64,000 nt of DNA from Liolophura sinensis (Eukaryota; Mollusca; Polyplacophora; Chitonida; Chitonidae). The translations under genes were made by a program, and so were the position numbers. The stretch lies in assembly GCF_032854445.1 (NCBI RefSeq), contig NC_088295.1, positions 36,922,510-36,986,509 of the forward strand. The letters are read 5' to 3'. Positions 52,998-64,000 of the stretch are shown one piece after another. The notes below the pieces were generated by a model, which had not been told where the DNA came from, made no database searches, and saw only the letters and a program-made list of their open reading frames with translations. How positions within the stretch are numbered: position 1 is the first letter of the stretch; each line of letters starts with the position of its first letter.

Positions 52998-53027
52998 TTA
53001 GGCTCCTCCCAACTGACGAATTTACGT
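52860..53027 (-). CDS. PRDM8: PRDM8 exon 1 (first coding): PR domain start and end of 5' UTR
   Basis: Coding part is 52997-52860: MGVITLVTIDYGRIYGPLPK onward to ITLQ, donor CAG|GTATGT, phase 0. The 30 nt before the ATG contain an in-frame TAA directly upstream (CCTAAATG), fixing this start within the exon. A good acceptor (TTCTTTTACAG|ACGT at 53028-53030) shows the exon is preceded by at least one non-coding exon. Confidence 0.8.
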
Positions 53028-53929
53028 CTGTAAAAGAATAAGAGAAAATCATTGAATAGATTATGTCATCTGACGGTAATAATTCTCACTTCCACACATT
53101 GCTATGGAATAATGGTTGCAAAATGAAAAATGTAGCATGTTTATATAAATTAACTTATTAATTTATGCTTATGAGGTCGAGTACACGTGTACTTTTAAGT
53201 GGAAAACCGGCAAAATAACGCCATACAAAATTTAACGATTAATGCAAATTAAAACTGAAGGCGACACCTGGCAAAATATTTAAAACTTAAGAAAAAAATC
53301 CGGGTCAAACACATGGGTCAAATAACCGTTTAATGACATATAAAAATGTAAGGGAAAAAAGGCGAATGTTGGTTTGCCTTTAATGTTTGGATTTTTACGG
53401 ACCAAGCATCTGTGTTATGTCTTGAGCCTACACATCGTGTGACTATACAACTGTTAATAAGATCTTTTATCCACCCGGGCTTGGGGCGAATCAAAAGTCG
53501 GTTCTGTGGCTTCATTACAGTTGTAGTGAGATATTCGAGTTTAGTTTCCCAGTCATGTCTGACGTCAATATGGTTATTATCCCAGTTCGAATCACTTCTG
53601 ATTACTAATTATGTTAAAGATTGGGATTAGTCGATAGCGCATACGGTCAACGAAGGCATTAACAGGCAGAATATGTTTTGGCCAATTCGTTACATTTCAC
53701 TTTCCTCTAATGACCCGCCGTGTTTGTAACAAGAAAGCTGTTCGAGGAAGAGGCCTCCGGATGGGCAAATTTCATTACGGATACCAGACAGATCTGAGAG
53801 CCGCCAACTCAATAAGCCTCTCCAGGAATAAAAACTATTGAAGTAATGAAGAAAGAATACCATGTCTAAGAGTAATTCATTTATTCTCGGGACAAGGACG
53901 TTTATTAAGATAGATATCTTCATTAGACG

Positions 53930-54620
53930 TGGGAACGCGGTCTTTTCGGATGAATTCAGGCGCGATGTCGCTCTCCTAATCCGATATCGCCCAGTAAACG
54001 ACTTATAGGGGGGATCAGGTGGTTCGTATTTAAAACTAATTTCGTCTAATTCATCGGAGATCTATTAAAAATCTCCGCGGCTTTCCGAGACGTTTAGGTT
54101 ACGTCAATTTCCTGAAGAATGGAAGGCCTTTAAGCACACTCCAGGCCGACCATATGTCCGCGAGTATCGAGGGCCTGCTGGCCTGCGATGGCCAGCTCCG
54201 TCCGCCTTGCCTCGGACCGGGGCCAAACAAGCCAGAGATTGATTGTTCGCTAAAACGTCAAATATGTCAAGTTTCTAAGGAAATTACAACTAGGATGCTC
54301 ACGCGGGAGCCCCAAAACACGGGCTTTCAACTCAAATGCAATTTGCCTTGGGAAGATTACTAACCGCGCGAGCTAATGGAGGGAGGATTGGCGAGTCTGT
54401 CGGATTTGATTTCATTCTCAAGGTAGCGCTCTGTGGAAATAACCGCAATATTGCCCGGCAAACCTATTGTGTGCCAGTGAGCCCACATGGTCGTTGTGGC
54501 CGATGTTTCAAATTGCCTTCCCCCACTTCTAGCACATGGCCTGATAAATAAGTGCCTTCTTGTAACGAATAGGGACGATCTCTCCGACGGCTTGTCCACG
54601 TAAGTAACTCAGACAGCTCT
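53930..54620. promoter_or_regulatory. candidate PRDM8-proximal regulatory block
   Basis: About 1 kb upstream of the first coding exon, the sequence turns GC- and CpG-richer ('gaattcaggcgcgatgtcgc', 'aaaatctccgcggctttccg', 'atgtccgcgagtatcgaggg') and is free of simple repeats. Its position and composition suit a promoter or proximal enhancer. No TATA box or transcript start is evident. Confidence 0.3.
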
Positions 54621-55200
54621 AAAGACGTTATAGGTCCCTTGGGAAGAAATAAGCAAAATGAGCAAAATCACCGAAAAACGACAAGACCTTGCTAAACCCA
54701 TACATATGTACCAGTACTTCAATATCCTCGCCCTTTTTACAACTGCTTTCAAACTGCAGCGGCTTGGCAGTTTAAGACCTTTTTGTTGGGATATTGCAAT
54801 TGGTACATCCATATTAAAAATATACCTCACAGATTTCGTATTAGTGAATATAACAGGGAATATTTGACGGAGGAATCAACTGAACCTGTTTTACACATCA
54901 TCAAATTCTGGAAACATAAACTTCGAATTCGTGACGAGATTGTAAGAATTAAGTATATTCATACATCATAAATCATCGAATGTGCATCTCGAAACATCTG
55001 GTGTATTTAAATGCCTTTAAGACCAGATGTATTCGCGCTAACTGTATATTTACTGAACGTCCATCTGGAACGTACAACTTGTGGGCTTGCTCGGTACAGT
55101 GATCAATGAGCCCAGACATGGAGATCAGACATTGGATTAGCCTAACAAATGCGTCTGTCCAAAGTTCCGGAACAGTGTAAAACTGCAAACTAGGTGTCTA

Positions 55201-55822
55201 TTGTCTATTGATGAATGAGACCATCTGAAGTAAATGAAACAGTCAGTCATTCATTTTCTGTAATTATTCAAATAATAATGTCTCTTGCAACAATAAGGAA
55301 AGAGTAATGTTTTCGTTTTGATTCAAAACCCTCGGGGCCTCCGTGGCTCAGTCGGTTAAAGCGCTAGCGCAGCGTAATGACCCAGGAGTCTCTCACCAAT
55401 GCGGTCGCTCTGAGTTCAAGTCCAGCTCATGCTGGCGGCCGTACGTGAGAAGGTCTGGCAGCAACCTGCGGATGGTCGTGGGTTTCCCCCGGGCTCTGCC
55501 CGGTTTCCACCCACCATAATGCTGGCCGCCGTCGTATAAGTGAAATATTCTTGAGTACAGCGTAAAACACCAATCAATCAATCAAAACCCTCAGAGCTCG
55601 TCCATTTGAGGAAACAATATGACATCATTTGCATCATGCGCCAGGTTTGATCGTGGATGGTGTTATGCAGTGAGAAGAAACGAGACCATCTATAAGTAGA
55701 TTAAACAGTCAGTCATTGATTTTCATTTTCTGCGTTGTTTCAAAAAATAATGTCTATATTACAACAATAAGGAAAGAATAATGTTTTCGTTTTGATTCAA
55801 TACCGTCAGAGCTTTATCGTTT
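55201..55822 (+). repeat. direct duplication (~130 bp) with a SINE inserted at the end of one copy
   Basis: Copy one (about 55215-55333) and copy two (about 55672-55815) share 'gagaccatct', 'aaacagtcagtcatt', 'acaacaataaggaaag' and 'taatgttttcgttttgattc'. The SINE at 55334-55581 follows copy one. Copy two continues directly ('attcaataccgtcagagctt') as an unoccupied version of the site. Confidence 0.8.
55334..55581 (+). mobile_element. intact tRNA-derived SINE with 11-bp target-site duplication
   Basis: Full structure: GGGGCCTCCGTGGCTCAGTC head with A box, GAGTTCAAGTCC B box, 'ctgcggatggtcgtgggttt', 'aatgctggccgccgtcgtat', 'attcttgagtacagcgtaaa' and a CAATCAATCA tail. It is flanked by TCAAAACCCTC on both sides (55323-55333 and 55582-55592), a perfect 11-bp duplication. 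This is the clearest copy in the window. Confidence 0.93.
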
Positions 55823-56999
55823 TTATCAGATTTGCCACGTTTGTGGATCGTGGATGAGCACTTTCAGTGCTTTGATGGCACTGACAGGAATTAAGCTACT
55901 GTTTAGAGCGGTACATGTGTGACAAAGCCGGCAATATCCAAGGAGTATCTCGTTTCCAATCAAAAGCGATACATCGTGGCATTGTATCGCTTGCTCACTC
56001 CAGATGGTCTGGGAAAATAAAATCATCATGCATCATAAACCCTGATATCGAATATGATCTAAGCAGCTTTTCCGACTACATGCATTGGTTCGCTAAAATG
56101 AGTCGGCCGTTAATCTAACGGCATAAAAAATGCGTCGGTTATTCCATGGTCCGTAATTAGCATATCTAAATAATCAAAAGTCTAATAACGTTAGAGGGAA
56201 TCTTTTTGCCGTAAATCCATTGTTAATCAGCTGAACAGATCAAAGCTGTATCTGGAATCTTGACCACAGTTCTGTATAAGGAGCTCAGAATCCTTCCACC
56301 AGCAAGCAGCATATTTTTCTCTGACCAACTAACTAACACAGTGTTTCAAAAATGTTTTACTTTTAGAAACCCTTGACAGTATATCACGGAATATTCGCAG
56401 TTCTTACGCAGTGAATAACGAATTGATTTCACAAAGCCATATACGGAATTGAATTTCAAATCTTGGCCACAGCCCTTGTTCTTGGTACTGAGACTTGGAC
56501 AGGTGGCATATTTGTTTTAGATAACATTTATGAGGGGGACTAAACTGGCATTTCAAAGTCAGAAGGCTTTTTGGAATGAGTCTGATCAAGGTTTCCTGAA
56601 TTCAGTTGCAATCGCTTAAGCGTAAGGTATCATAGTCCAGGCAGCTGCTGATGGGGTATGGACTTCAGTAGCACTCAATAGATCAAATTAAAATCTTTTC
56701 GGCCACATAAGACTTTCATATTATTGTCTGTATATACTCGGAACTGGAAGGAACAGCTGCGCCAAGTTATAACATACTACTGAGCGTAGCGAAGCGTAAC
56801 TGAAGTAACTTTTGCACATATTGTTTACTTCTTGCCCAATATGCAACCTTTCATCTGCACACTGTAACCTCTGTGACCTCCAATGAAAAACTGTTGCTGA
56901 GTAATGTAATAAAAAACTTTTAAGGCTGTTTCAAAATGACAGTTACGACGGTCATAAGATTGGCAGGAACTAATATATCGTTTCCCTAAACACGTTGGC

Positions 57000-57500
57000 T
57001 TTATGTCGCCTTTTCTTCGCTCTTACAATCGGTAATCGGACATTTGTGAGCAACAATGAAGACATGAGGTAGTTATTACGGTCGAGTGACCGCTATACCT
57101 GCACGAGTTAGCGTTAGTTAGACGGTCACGGTCGAATGGTCAGTAATCAGCCACGTGCGGTCATTGCCCGGCTTACACGCCCTCACCTAGCCCCTTAACA
57201 GATGATGAAGCATTAGGAGCAGAATAGGGTCGGGAATAAAGCCATTTGTCCTGATCAAATAATGTACGCCATGATACAACACTGTGCTGTATAACACGGA
57301 CAGAGCAACCGGAGGTAGCCATCGCACAAGGCCAGTAACAATGGAGTGAAAGGCTTGTAAAGACCACCGCTTAAGCTTATGCCCCACCTATATGGGACAC
57401 CGTATACACTAGCTCTTGTTCTTGCGCTCCACCCATCACACCTGTACCCACAGCTCGTAACATGTCTCACGTGCATCAGCTGTACACCGCTAATTGCTTG
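57000..57500. promoter_or_regulatory. candidate cis-regulatory block
   Basis: Even composition, several CpGs ('tattacggtcgagtgaccgc', 'cacggtcgaatggtcag') and no simple repeats. The small minus-strand frames overlapping one another are not convincing proteins. Call based on composition only. Confidence 0.2.
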
Positions 57501-59379
57501 TTATCAAATAATCCCTAAGCTAACAATGTATAACAAGCCGGTCATAGATCGTTTATAGTCATGACAAAAAGTCACGCATTCTTTGAATAAAGCATACGTT
57601 TCTGAGCAACCAAACATTGAAATACTAGAAGATTTGTCAGCTGGGTGTCTACTTAATCTTGCACTGTACGACGAAACCGTCAAAACTAACTTGATAAAAA
57701 GGCTTTCTTATGTTGCTAAAATGTCTTTATGCCTTAATATAGATGTCCTAGCTTCTGGGCATCAATACTCGTGTGTAAGAAGAAAGCTCTGCGTGAAGAA
57801 TAAACGGCTAGGAATTAACTTTACACTACATTTGCAGTATGTCAGCCATATAGTGGAGAAGAAACTTCTAAGTGATACACGCGTTTACACGGTATCAACC
57901 ATGGGAATAAAGTATTACTCAACTCATCGTATTAACGTGTCTTCGTAGAACAGATTCTTTCAGTCTGATTTCAAGTAGCTCAAACTTTCATTATTATTTT
58001 TTAAAGCTACTAGATAAATTATAACATTGCAGACTATTAATGAACAGACCTGTCATAGTATAACTGTTGTTTTTGAATCTCACGGTATTTACCTAGGCCT
58101 TGTGCTTGTGTATACTTCTGTTGTGCCATCCAAATTGTTTGGCTTAGGTCTGTTGAGGAGTACGTCTTTGAAAGCGATTTAATGGTGCTATCATAATTGC
58201 TTCACTTAGATCTGTGAAGATCTGTGTACTACTTTGAAAGGGTTTTAATGGTACAATCCAAATTCACTGAGGCCTGTGGAGACGTCTCAAGAAAGAAATG
58301 TTGAAAAAAATGTGGAATGAATGTCGATTCGAACTCATAACATCGATATTCTGACGTTAGTGGCGATTAATGGTCGGAACCGTTACACAGCAGCACAACT
58401 TTGCACCCATTCATAGTCATGAGGTATAAGAACTTCCCGAATATCAGTACTTCCATATAATATTAAGAAACCAGAGAAGCGACAGTCACTTCAGTGCGAA
58501 GGGGTTTTGTTCTAACTGCTTAACTACGGTAGCAAGATAAACACCACTAACACCATGGCTTAAACACAATTTAAATTAACACGTGTGTTCACTTAACTGG
58601 AACACGGCAGTGAAATTATTTATTACCTTTGAGTGGATTGAATGATTGGATGAATAAATGATTATGGCTTTGTGCTATATATCACATTGTGCAAGATTTT
58701 GGATCTATAGGAAAACACTATTGGATGTATTGGAATAGGTCAACTAACAGGTGTTCTCAGTCAGTTGTGTTTAATATGATCTACTCTTTAATGCATTTAC
58801 GTCTATACACTAACCTTCGCTGCAGCTGTCACCTGTGCGCCTATATTGATATTATCGCATATTTACCTGTCCACACACCCATATTAGTGCCATTCAAGTT
58901 GTACGATTAATTTTATTAGTAGATTCCTGTACTGAGGCCTTAAGTGTGTAATAAACAGTACTGTAGTCATTATATGTGGTTGTCTAGCATAATGTAATAA
59001 AGATAACGTAATTACATTACATAACATGTCGGTGACAATACGATTCACTGGCACTGCAGTGACTGGTTATTGACTTATCGTTGGATAACGTTATTGGTAT
59101 TGTAAGTATACGGCTGGTGTGCGATGACACGTCAGCTGGTTAGTGACTTACCGTTACACTGAGAAGATGCGTCTGTTCCCCCCTCAGCGTCTAATGGCTC
59201 TTCCGTATGTATCCACGAGCCCGTATACACACCGTACGTCCCACAGATACGGAGCCAAAAGATTGCCCGGTCCGCCGTCCGGTTTTCTTATAGAGGCCCT
59301 ATGTTCAGTGATGCATATGCGAAGCTGTCATCAACAACACCGGTAATCAAGTGAAGCCAAGATCTTACCCTTACGCCGG

Positions 59380-59720
59380 CTCACTTAGCGCTGATTGGCG
59401 CGTTCAAGTGGCCGTAATTATCAAGCTTGCTAGCCCGTGGAGACGCGCTCTCTGATTGGCTGAAACATTACCCGAACAGATGCCGGCAAACTTCTAGTCA
59501 GATTAAATAAAGAGCGCGATGTGTTGCCGGCTTAAAGTAATGGAGCGATGGAGCAGATCGATAAATTAAGCACGGTTCGTATTGAAGTCGATGCCTGGTG
59601 AGAGGCGATCATCACAGGGAGGGGGAAGCCGCTATAAACACCGGACTCCCGCGCCGCTCATGTCCGATACTGATTCAAGTAATCCCAACCAAACATCGAC
59701 AAGTGGAAACGGGCTATTTT
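59380..59720. promoter_or_regulatory. candidate promoter: two CCAAT boxes (minus) and a TATA-like box (plus)
   Basis: GATTGG occurs at 59393-59398 and 59454-59459 (CCAATC on the minus strand) in CpG-rich surroundings (gcgctgattggcgcg). CTATAAAC with TATAAA at 59633-59638 follows on the plus strand, before 'ggactcccgcgccgctcatg'. The arrangement resembles a core promoter, with orientation unresolved. The minus orientation would suit a distal PRDM8 first exon. Confidence 0.3.
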
Positions 59721-61249
59721 ATAATTAGATTCTAATTCGTTTGCACTTCAGCTGTTATAAAGGCTCATGAGGCCAGAAAACAGAAGGCCCTGTAACGGGC
59801 CGGGGACAGCCAGCAGATGAAAACTGGATATACCGGCTCAACAAACTGTTTATTGAGACTGGTTTTGATTTTAAAACACCATGAAGGCTTTGTTAAGCCA
59901 GAGATCTAAGAGTCTGAGTTTAAATTATCAACTGTAATAAAAATGACACCCAGTGACAATTTATAATTTTAAACTTTCTCTTGAGACCAACATTAAAGAG
60001 GAACGTTTGCATATTTTGTGTCCATTTTGTCTGATAATTAAACTAGATATGAAGAAGAAAAGTGAAAAGCTTAAAATTCAGACCCATCCAAGACTTCTCT
60101 TCATTTGGACATAGACTGACAATTTCTTCCATGAACATATATTCTCGTTGGCTTTCTGTTGAGTACTGTGAGCATTTTTTTTCTTAGCAAAATGTCTTCA
60201 GAAGTCTTCCTCAAAACACTCCCATCTGCTAAAGAGGATAATTCGTGAAAACAACGGATCACCAGCGAACATTTTCTTTTCTCCAAAACATAAGAAATCT
60301 TCACAATAAGTGTGGACGTCGCTAAATGCAACATTTAGTCCTTTAAAGTATATGTAAGCCTACTGCATATCATCACGAATCGATGCGTGGAAATAAACAT
60401 CCGTTTACCAGCCGTCAACCAAAATGGACGTTCCAGTTCAATACTCAAGAAGCAAATTCCGAAAACAACTTTTAACATAATCTACCAAAGAACTAAGAAA
60501 GTATATAAAGTACGAAATTATGAAAAAAATGTAATCAACAATTGTTAATGATGTTTGAAAGGCAAAGGTATGTTTTAGGCGAATGAATGACATTAGTATT
60601 CAAATCGTCTACCATGCTAGTATATAAGTTGTCGGTAATAAAATGTGTACCTCAGCTGCACTTTGATTGCAATTGTTCATATTAGCAACGTGGCGAGCTA
60701 ATTCAAAACGATGAATATACGCCTCTAAAGCCTGTAATGAAAATTGGTTTGAAAGTACAAAACATTTCAAACGGATGCATGCAAAAAAATATCAGGAAGT
60801 TGGTAGGATTTCTTGGATTGAACATAACATCTGTCTTGCACAAAGAGACTAGAAATACCAATAAATTGAATTACTTCCAAGCAAATATACTATGACAGAC
60901 TCTGTTAACAGTAAACTAATGTTGTATAACTAATAACAACGTCAATAAAATTGATTCATAGAATTCTTTAAAACAGGTTTGCTCAGAGTTTGTTGATAAG
61001 TTAGCTTTAAGCATTATAAATGGGCCAGTTATTAAGCTTGTGTATGTGGAATAAGTAACAAAAGCTACTGGATAGTGCATACATGTATAATGTATACAGG
61101 CTGAACCATGACAAGGATCTGTCAAAGGAAAGGGGAATGAAGGCGTATCTTTGTTCTCTAGAAAAAGAAAAAAACTCTGTTGTTCGAAATATTTGATTAA
61201 ATTTTGACCAGTGTCCAGCTTGTAGAGTAAGCACCTTACACTGCACGTG

Positions 61250-61790
61250 ACATATGCTCTTTAAATCGGTTGCCTCCGGCTAGTTGACAGCAAGTCCGTC
61301 AGGTCATGGTCCAAGTCACGGAGTGTGCAGAGCGCGCATGTCAGTCAGCTAGCGCGCATGCTCATAGCCAAATCTAGCCATATGGTAGACAGTTGGGCGA
61401 AGTTAATGAAGCGCGTGCCGGCGATAGTTACAATCTCGTGAAATGCTTATTAAACAATCAGCCGGGAAAACTAGACGCAGGGCATACTGCGCGGATAAAC
61501 AATGAATTGTGGCCAATTTCTAAAGACGCTTGATTTCAGGGATAATCTATTGTGCACGCAAACGGCGCACGGTGGCTGTGTTGCTCTGTTGAAAACTCCC
61601 AGTGCCTGCTCTTAAATCGCTAGCGTCTTTTCAGCGACTCTGAATAGAATACACGGGCTCGGCTGGTTTGCAACGCCTCTTGAATAGCGAGAGGTGTGCT
61701 CTGTTGAAGTCCGGCGTTGTACACACAGCCGTTCGAGAAGGCAGCACAAGGCGTCTACATTCGCCGATCAATAAGTAAGAGAACTTGAAC
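61250..61790. promoter_or_regulatory. CpG-rich candidate promoter/first exon
   Basis: The most CpG-dense block of the window ('gagcgcgcatg', 'gctagcgcgcatgc', 'gcgcgtgccggcgatag', 'caaacggcgcacgg'), ending at a donor-like ATAA|GTAAGA (61775) on the plus strand. No coding frame is open across it. It could be the start of a plus-strand transcript leaving the window or a distal PRDM8 promoter. Confidence 0.3.
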
Positions 61791-62539
61791 GTTGTTTACT
61801 GAAACTTTGTATCACGACGAATTGAAAGGCTATCCTACTTGGTGTTAGACGTTGTACAATACCCCCATACCCAAGGGTTAAGTTAACTCGACACATATAC
61901 TCTCAACGAAGGTTGTCATCCTTAAGGCTTTTCTATGAAACAAGAAATCGGAGTTGGCTTGAAACTAATTTATTGTCACATACTGCCTGAAATTTTTGTT
62001 ATAGAACACAGCCACTTTGTTCCACACTTACTTGCTATTTGAATATCACCTGGGTGTATTAGCAAACTCTGAGGTTCTGTTCACATCATTGCAGCTAACG
62101 TCGTTCTACCCACAAATATGGGCGTTCATGATTATTAGACGGACATGGTGCCATAACAGTTTCAATTAAAACGCTAACGGGACAAAATTCTTTCAGATAG
62201 TAACTCATGCACCTTGTAAGTTTGAAATTACTAAGATTTCCTGGAATATTTCTCAGATTACTGAAACTTTTCCTCTCCAGCACATCAACAATCTTATGTA
62301 CTGTTATAACATATATTTGTTGTTACACGCGATCATGTTGTTTTCATGTGCATCTTGCAATTATTGACACTTACGTCTGTGTTAAAACTTTGCAACAATT
62401 CAGAACGAAAAATTTTGCGATTACTTAATGTTTTAAACAATTCATTTATCAAGGCATAGACTTATTTACAGATGAACACAATCGACACAGACGTCCATAT
62501 GATCATTTTAGACAGCAAAGTACAGACGCTCTTTCTACT

Positions 62540-63232
62540 GGACAATTCGGATGGAAAAGCATGTTTATTACTTACTTGTGGCTTACTATTTGGCCATTTC
62601 AGAGAGCAAAATATAGACGTTGCATCTACTGGACAGTTCAGATAGGATAGCTTGTATATCACTTACTTGTGGCTTACTATTTGGCCATTTCAGAGATCAA
62701 AATATAGACGTTGCATCTACTGGACAGTTCAGATTGGATAGCTTGTATATCACTTACTTGTGGCTTACTATTTGGTCATTTCAGAGAGCAAAATATAGAC
62801 GTTGCATCTACTGGACAGTTCAGATTGGATAGCTTGTATATCACTTACTTGTGGCTTACTATTTGGCCATTTCAGAGAGCAAAATATAGACGTTGCATCT
62901 ACTGGACAGTTCAGATTGAATAGCTTGTATATCACTTACTTGTGGCTTACTATTTGGCCATTTCAGAGATCAAAATATAGACGTTGCATCTACTGGACAG
63001 TTCAGATTGGATAGCTTGTATATCACTTACTTGTGGCTTACTATTTGGCCATTTCAGAGATCAAAATATAGACGTTGCATCTACTGGACAGTTCAGATTG
63101 GATAGCTTGTATATCACTTACTTGTGGCTTACTATTTAGCCATTTCAGAGATCAAAATATAGACGTTGCATCTACTGGACAGTTCAGATAGGATAGCTTG
63201 TACATCACTTACTTGTGGCTTACTATTTGGAC
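62540..63232 (+). repeat. 91-bp minisatellite, about 7-8 units
   Basis: Units share 'aatatagacgttgcatctac', 'tggacagttcagattggata', 'gcttgtatatcacttacttg' and 'tggcttactatttggccatt'. The spacing is exactly 91 bp over most of the array. The three similar 70-codon frames stepping by 91 bp are repeat artefacts. Confidence 0.95.
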
Positions 63233-63689
63233 AATGGAGCTAGAAAAGTATAAGTGTTACTTACTTTTTGGATCAATGACCACATGAAGATAAATATTTG
63301 CGCCATGAAAATGAATATTTTATCTGGTTATTGGTCGGCACATGTATTCCCAGACACGATAATTCTACTATGTATGTATACTCAGATAAGCTGTTTGGTT
63401 TTTTATTATATGTTATGACATTGAGCACGTTGCTTCCTACAGGTAAATCATAATGCATATCCACGTTATAATTACATTTACTACCACAATAATGGCAAAT
63501 AATCAAATAAACCTGCCCTCTTAACTATTTACGCATGTCATTTAATGTCAATCATGCATTCATTTTTCGTCATGGTACATATGTGAACTATTTTATTTGA
63601 CTGTACGGATGGTATATATGATCCGCTTTGCATCATTCTCAAGCATAGCAAAGGTTGTGAAAGAAATCTATCAGGGGACCTTCGTGACC

Positions 63690-63885
63690 GATGTAGTAAG
63701 CGTATGTGGAACGGTTTGACAGCAACTTGCGGATGGTTGTGGGTTTCCCTGGTGCTCTGCCGGATTTCCTCCAACCATAATGCGGGCCGCCGTCGTAGAA
63801 GTAAAATATTCTTGAATACGGCGTAAAACAGCAATCAAATAAATAAATAAATAAATAAGTAAATAAATATATAAATAATGAAATA
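63690..63885 (+). mobile_element. SINE 3' half with AAATAAAT tail
   Basis: The segment 'acagcaacttgcggatggtt', 'gtgggtttccctggtgctct', 'aatgcgggccgccgtcgtag' and 'attcttgaatacggcgtaaa' ends in AAATAAATAAATAAAT. The tRNA-like head is absent or unrecognisable. Confidence 0.8.
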
Positions 63886-64000
63886 AAAAATACATATACC
63901 TTAATATGGTGGATTTAAAGGAAACTACAGAGTGCTTGGGTGATAAAGTCCTCACTCTAAAGTTTCTTAAGTTTTACAATAAGTACAATTCTTTTACAAG

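Larger units (their letters stand above)
53028..62540. other. region upstream of PRDM8, no protein gene recognised
   Basis: Only short ORFs occur (121 codons or fewer) and none is recognisable. A non-coding first exon of PRDM8 should lie here or beyond the window, but I cannot identify it. The region mixes AT-rich DNA with GC/CpG-richer blocks (about 53.9-54.6, 57.0-57.5, 59.1-59.8 and 61.25-61.8 kb) that are candidate promoters or enhancers. Confidence 0.45.

Noticed and set aside
57583..57948. 121-codon plus-strand frame beginning at TTG
   Set aside because: No ATG at its start, no recognisable domain, AT-rich surroundings, and no supporting splice sites or repeats. Length is within chance for AT-rich DNA of this size.
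62620..63014. Three similar 70-codon plus-strand frames suggesting a tandem gene family
   Set aside because: They are the same 91-bp repeat read at successive offsets, not separate genes.

Overview
This is eukaryotic nuclear DNA, most likely from a mollusc or another lophotrochozoan. Coding sequence is split by GT-AG introns, long AT-rich non-coding stretches separate two animal-type genes, and there are many micro- and minisatellites. Several tRNA-derived SINEs end in AAATAAATAAAT or CACTCACTCACT-type tails of the kind common in molluscan genomes. The species assignment is inference. I see no bacterial, viral or CRISPR features.

Region 1 (1-3.7 kb) is upstream DNA holding an old, diverged tandem duplication. 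Region 2 (3.7-30.25 kb, plus strand) is one complete adhesion G-protein-coupled receptor (aGPCR) gene. I reconstruct it as 24 coding exons whose splice phases agree at every junction except around exons 4-6, where three single-base shifts interrupt the frame. The protein (about 1022 residues once those shifts are discounted) runs: signal peptide, EGF-like module, pentraxin/laminin-G-like domain, hormone-receptor (HormR) domain, GAIN domain with a degenerate GPS, seven membrane helices, and a cytoplasmic tail ending in a PDZ-type -TSV. Minisatellites fill several introns. Four of them abut or overlap exon edges: a 30-bp array carrying copies of the exon 15 splice acceptor, a 103-bp duplication of the exon 16 end with its donor, a T-rich ~40-bp array running into the exon 21 acceptor, and a 101-bp array starting at the stop codon.

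Region 3 (30.2-49 kb) has no recognisable protein gene. It holds the 3' UTR-type minisatellite, SINE copies on both strands, simple repeats and several balanced-composition blocks that look like conserved regulatory DNA. Region 4 (49.0-53.0 kb, minus strand) is a compact PRDM8-like gene: three coding exons encode a PR (SET-like) domain, one C2HC finger and two C-terminal C2H2 fingers, 499 residues in all. Region 5 (53-64 kb), upstream of PRDM8, is again free of recognisable genes. It has CpG-richer blocks with CCAAT and TATA-like motifs, SINEs, and a 91-bp minisatellite near the right edge.

The two genes are convergent (receptor +, PRDM8 -), about 18.8 kb apart between stop codons. The receptor would act at the cell surface, possibly scaffolded by PDZ proteins. 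The PRDM8-like protein would act in the nucleus as a DNA-binding repressor. Nothing in the sequence shows that they work together. The least ordinary feature is the receptor's intron 14: dozens of tandem copies of a 3' splice-site module lie directly before the first transmembrane exon. Use of nearly any of them would end the protein a few residues after the GAIN domain.
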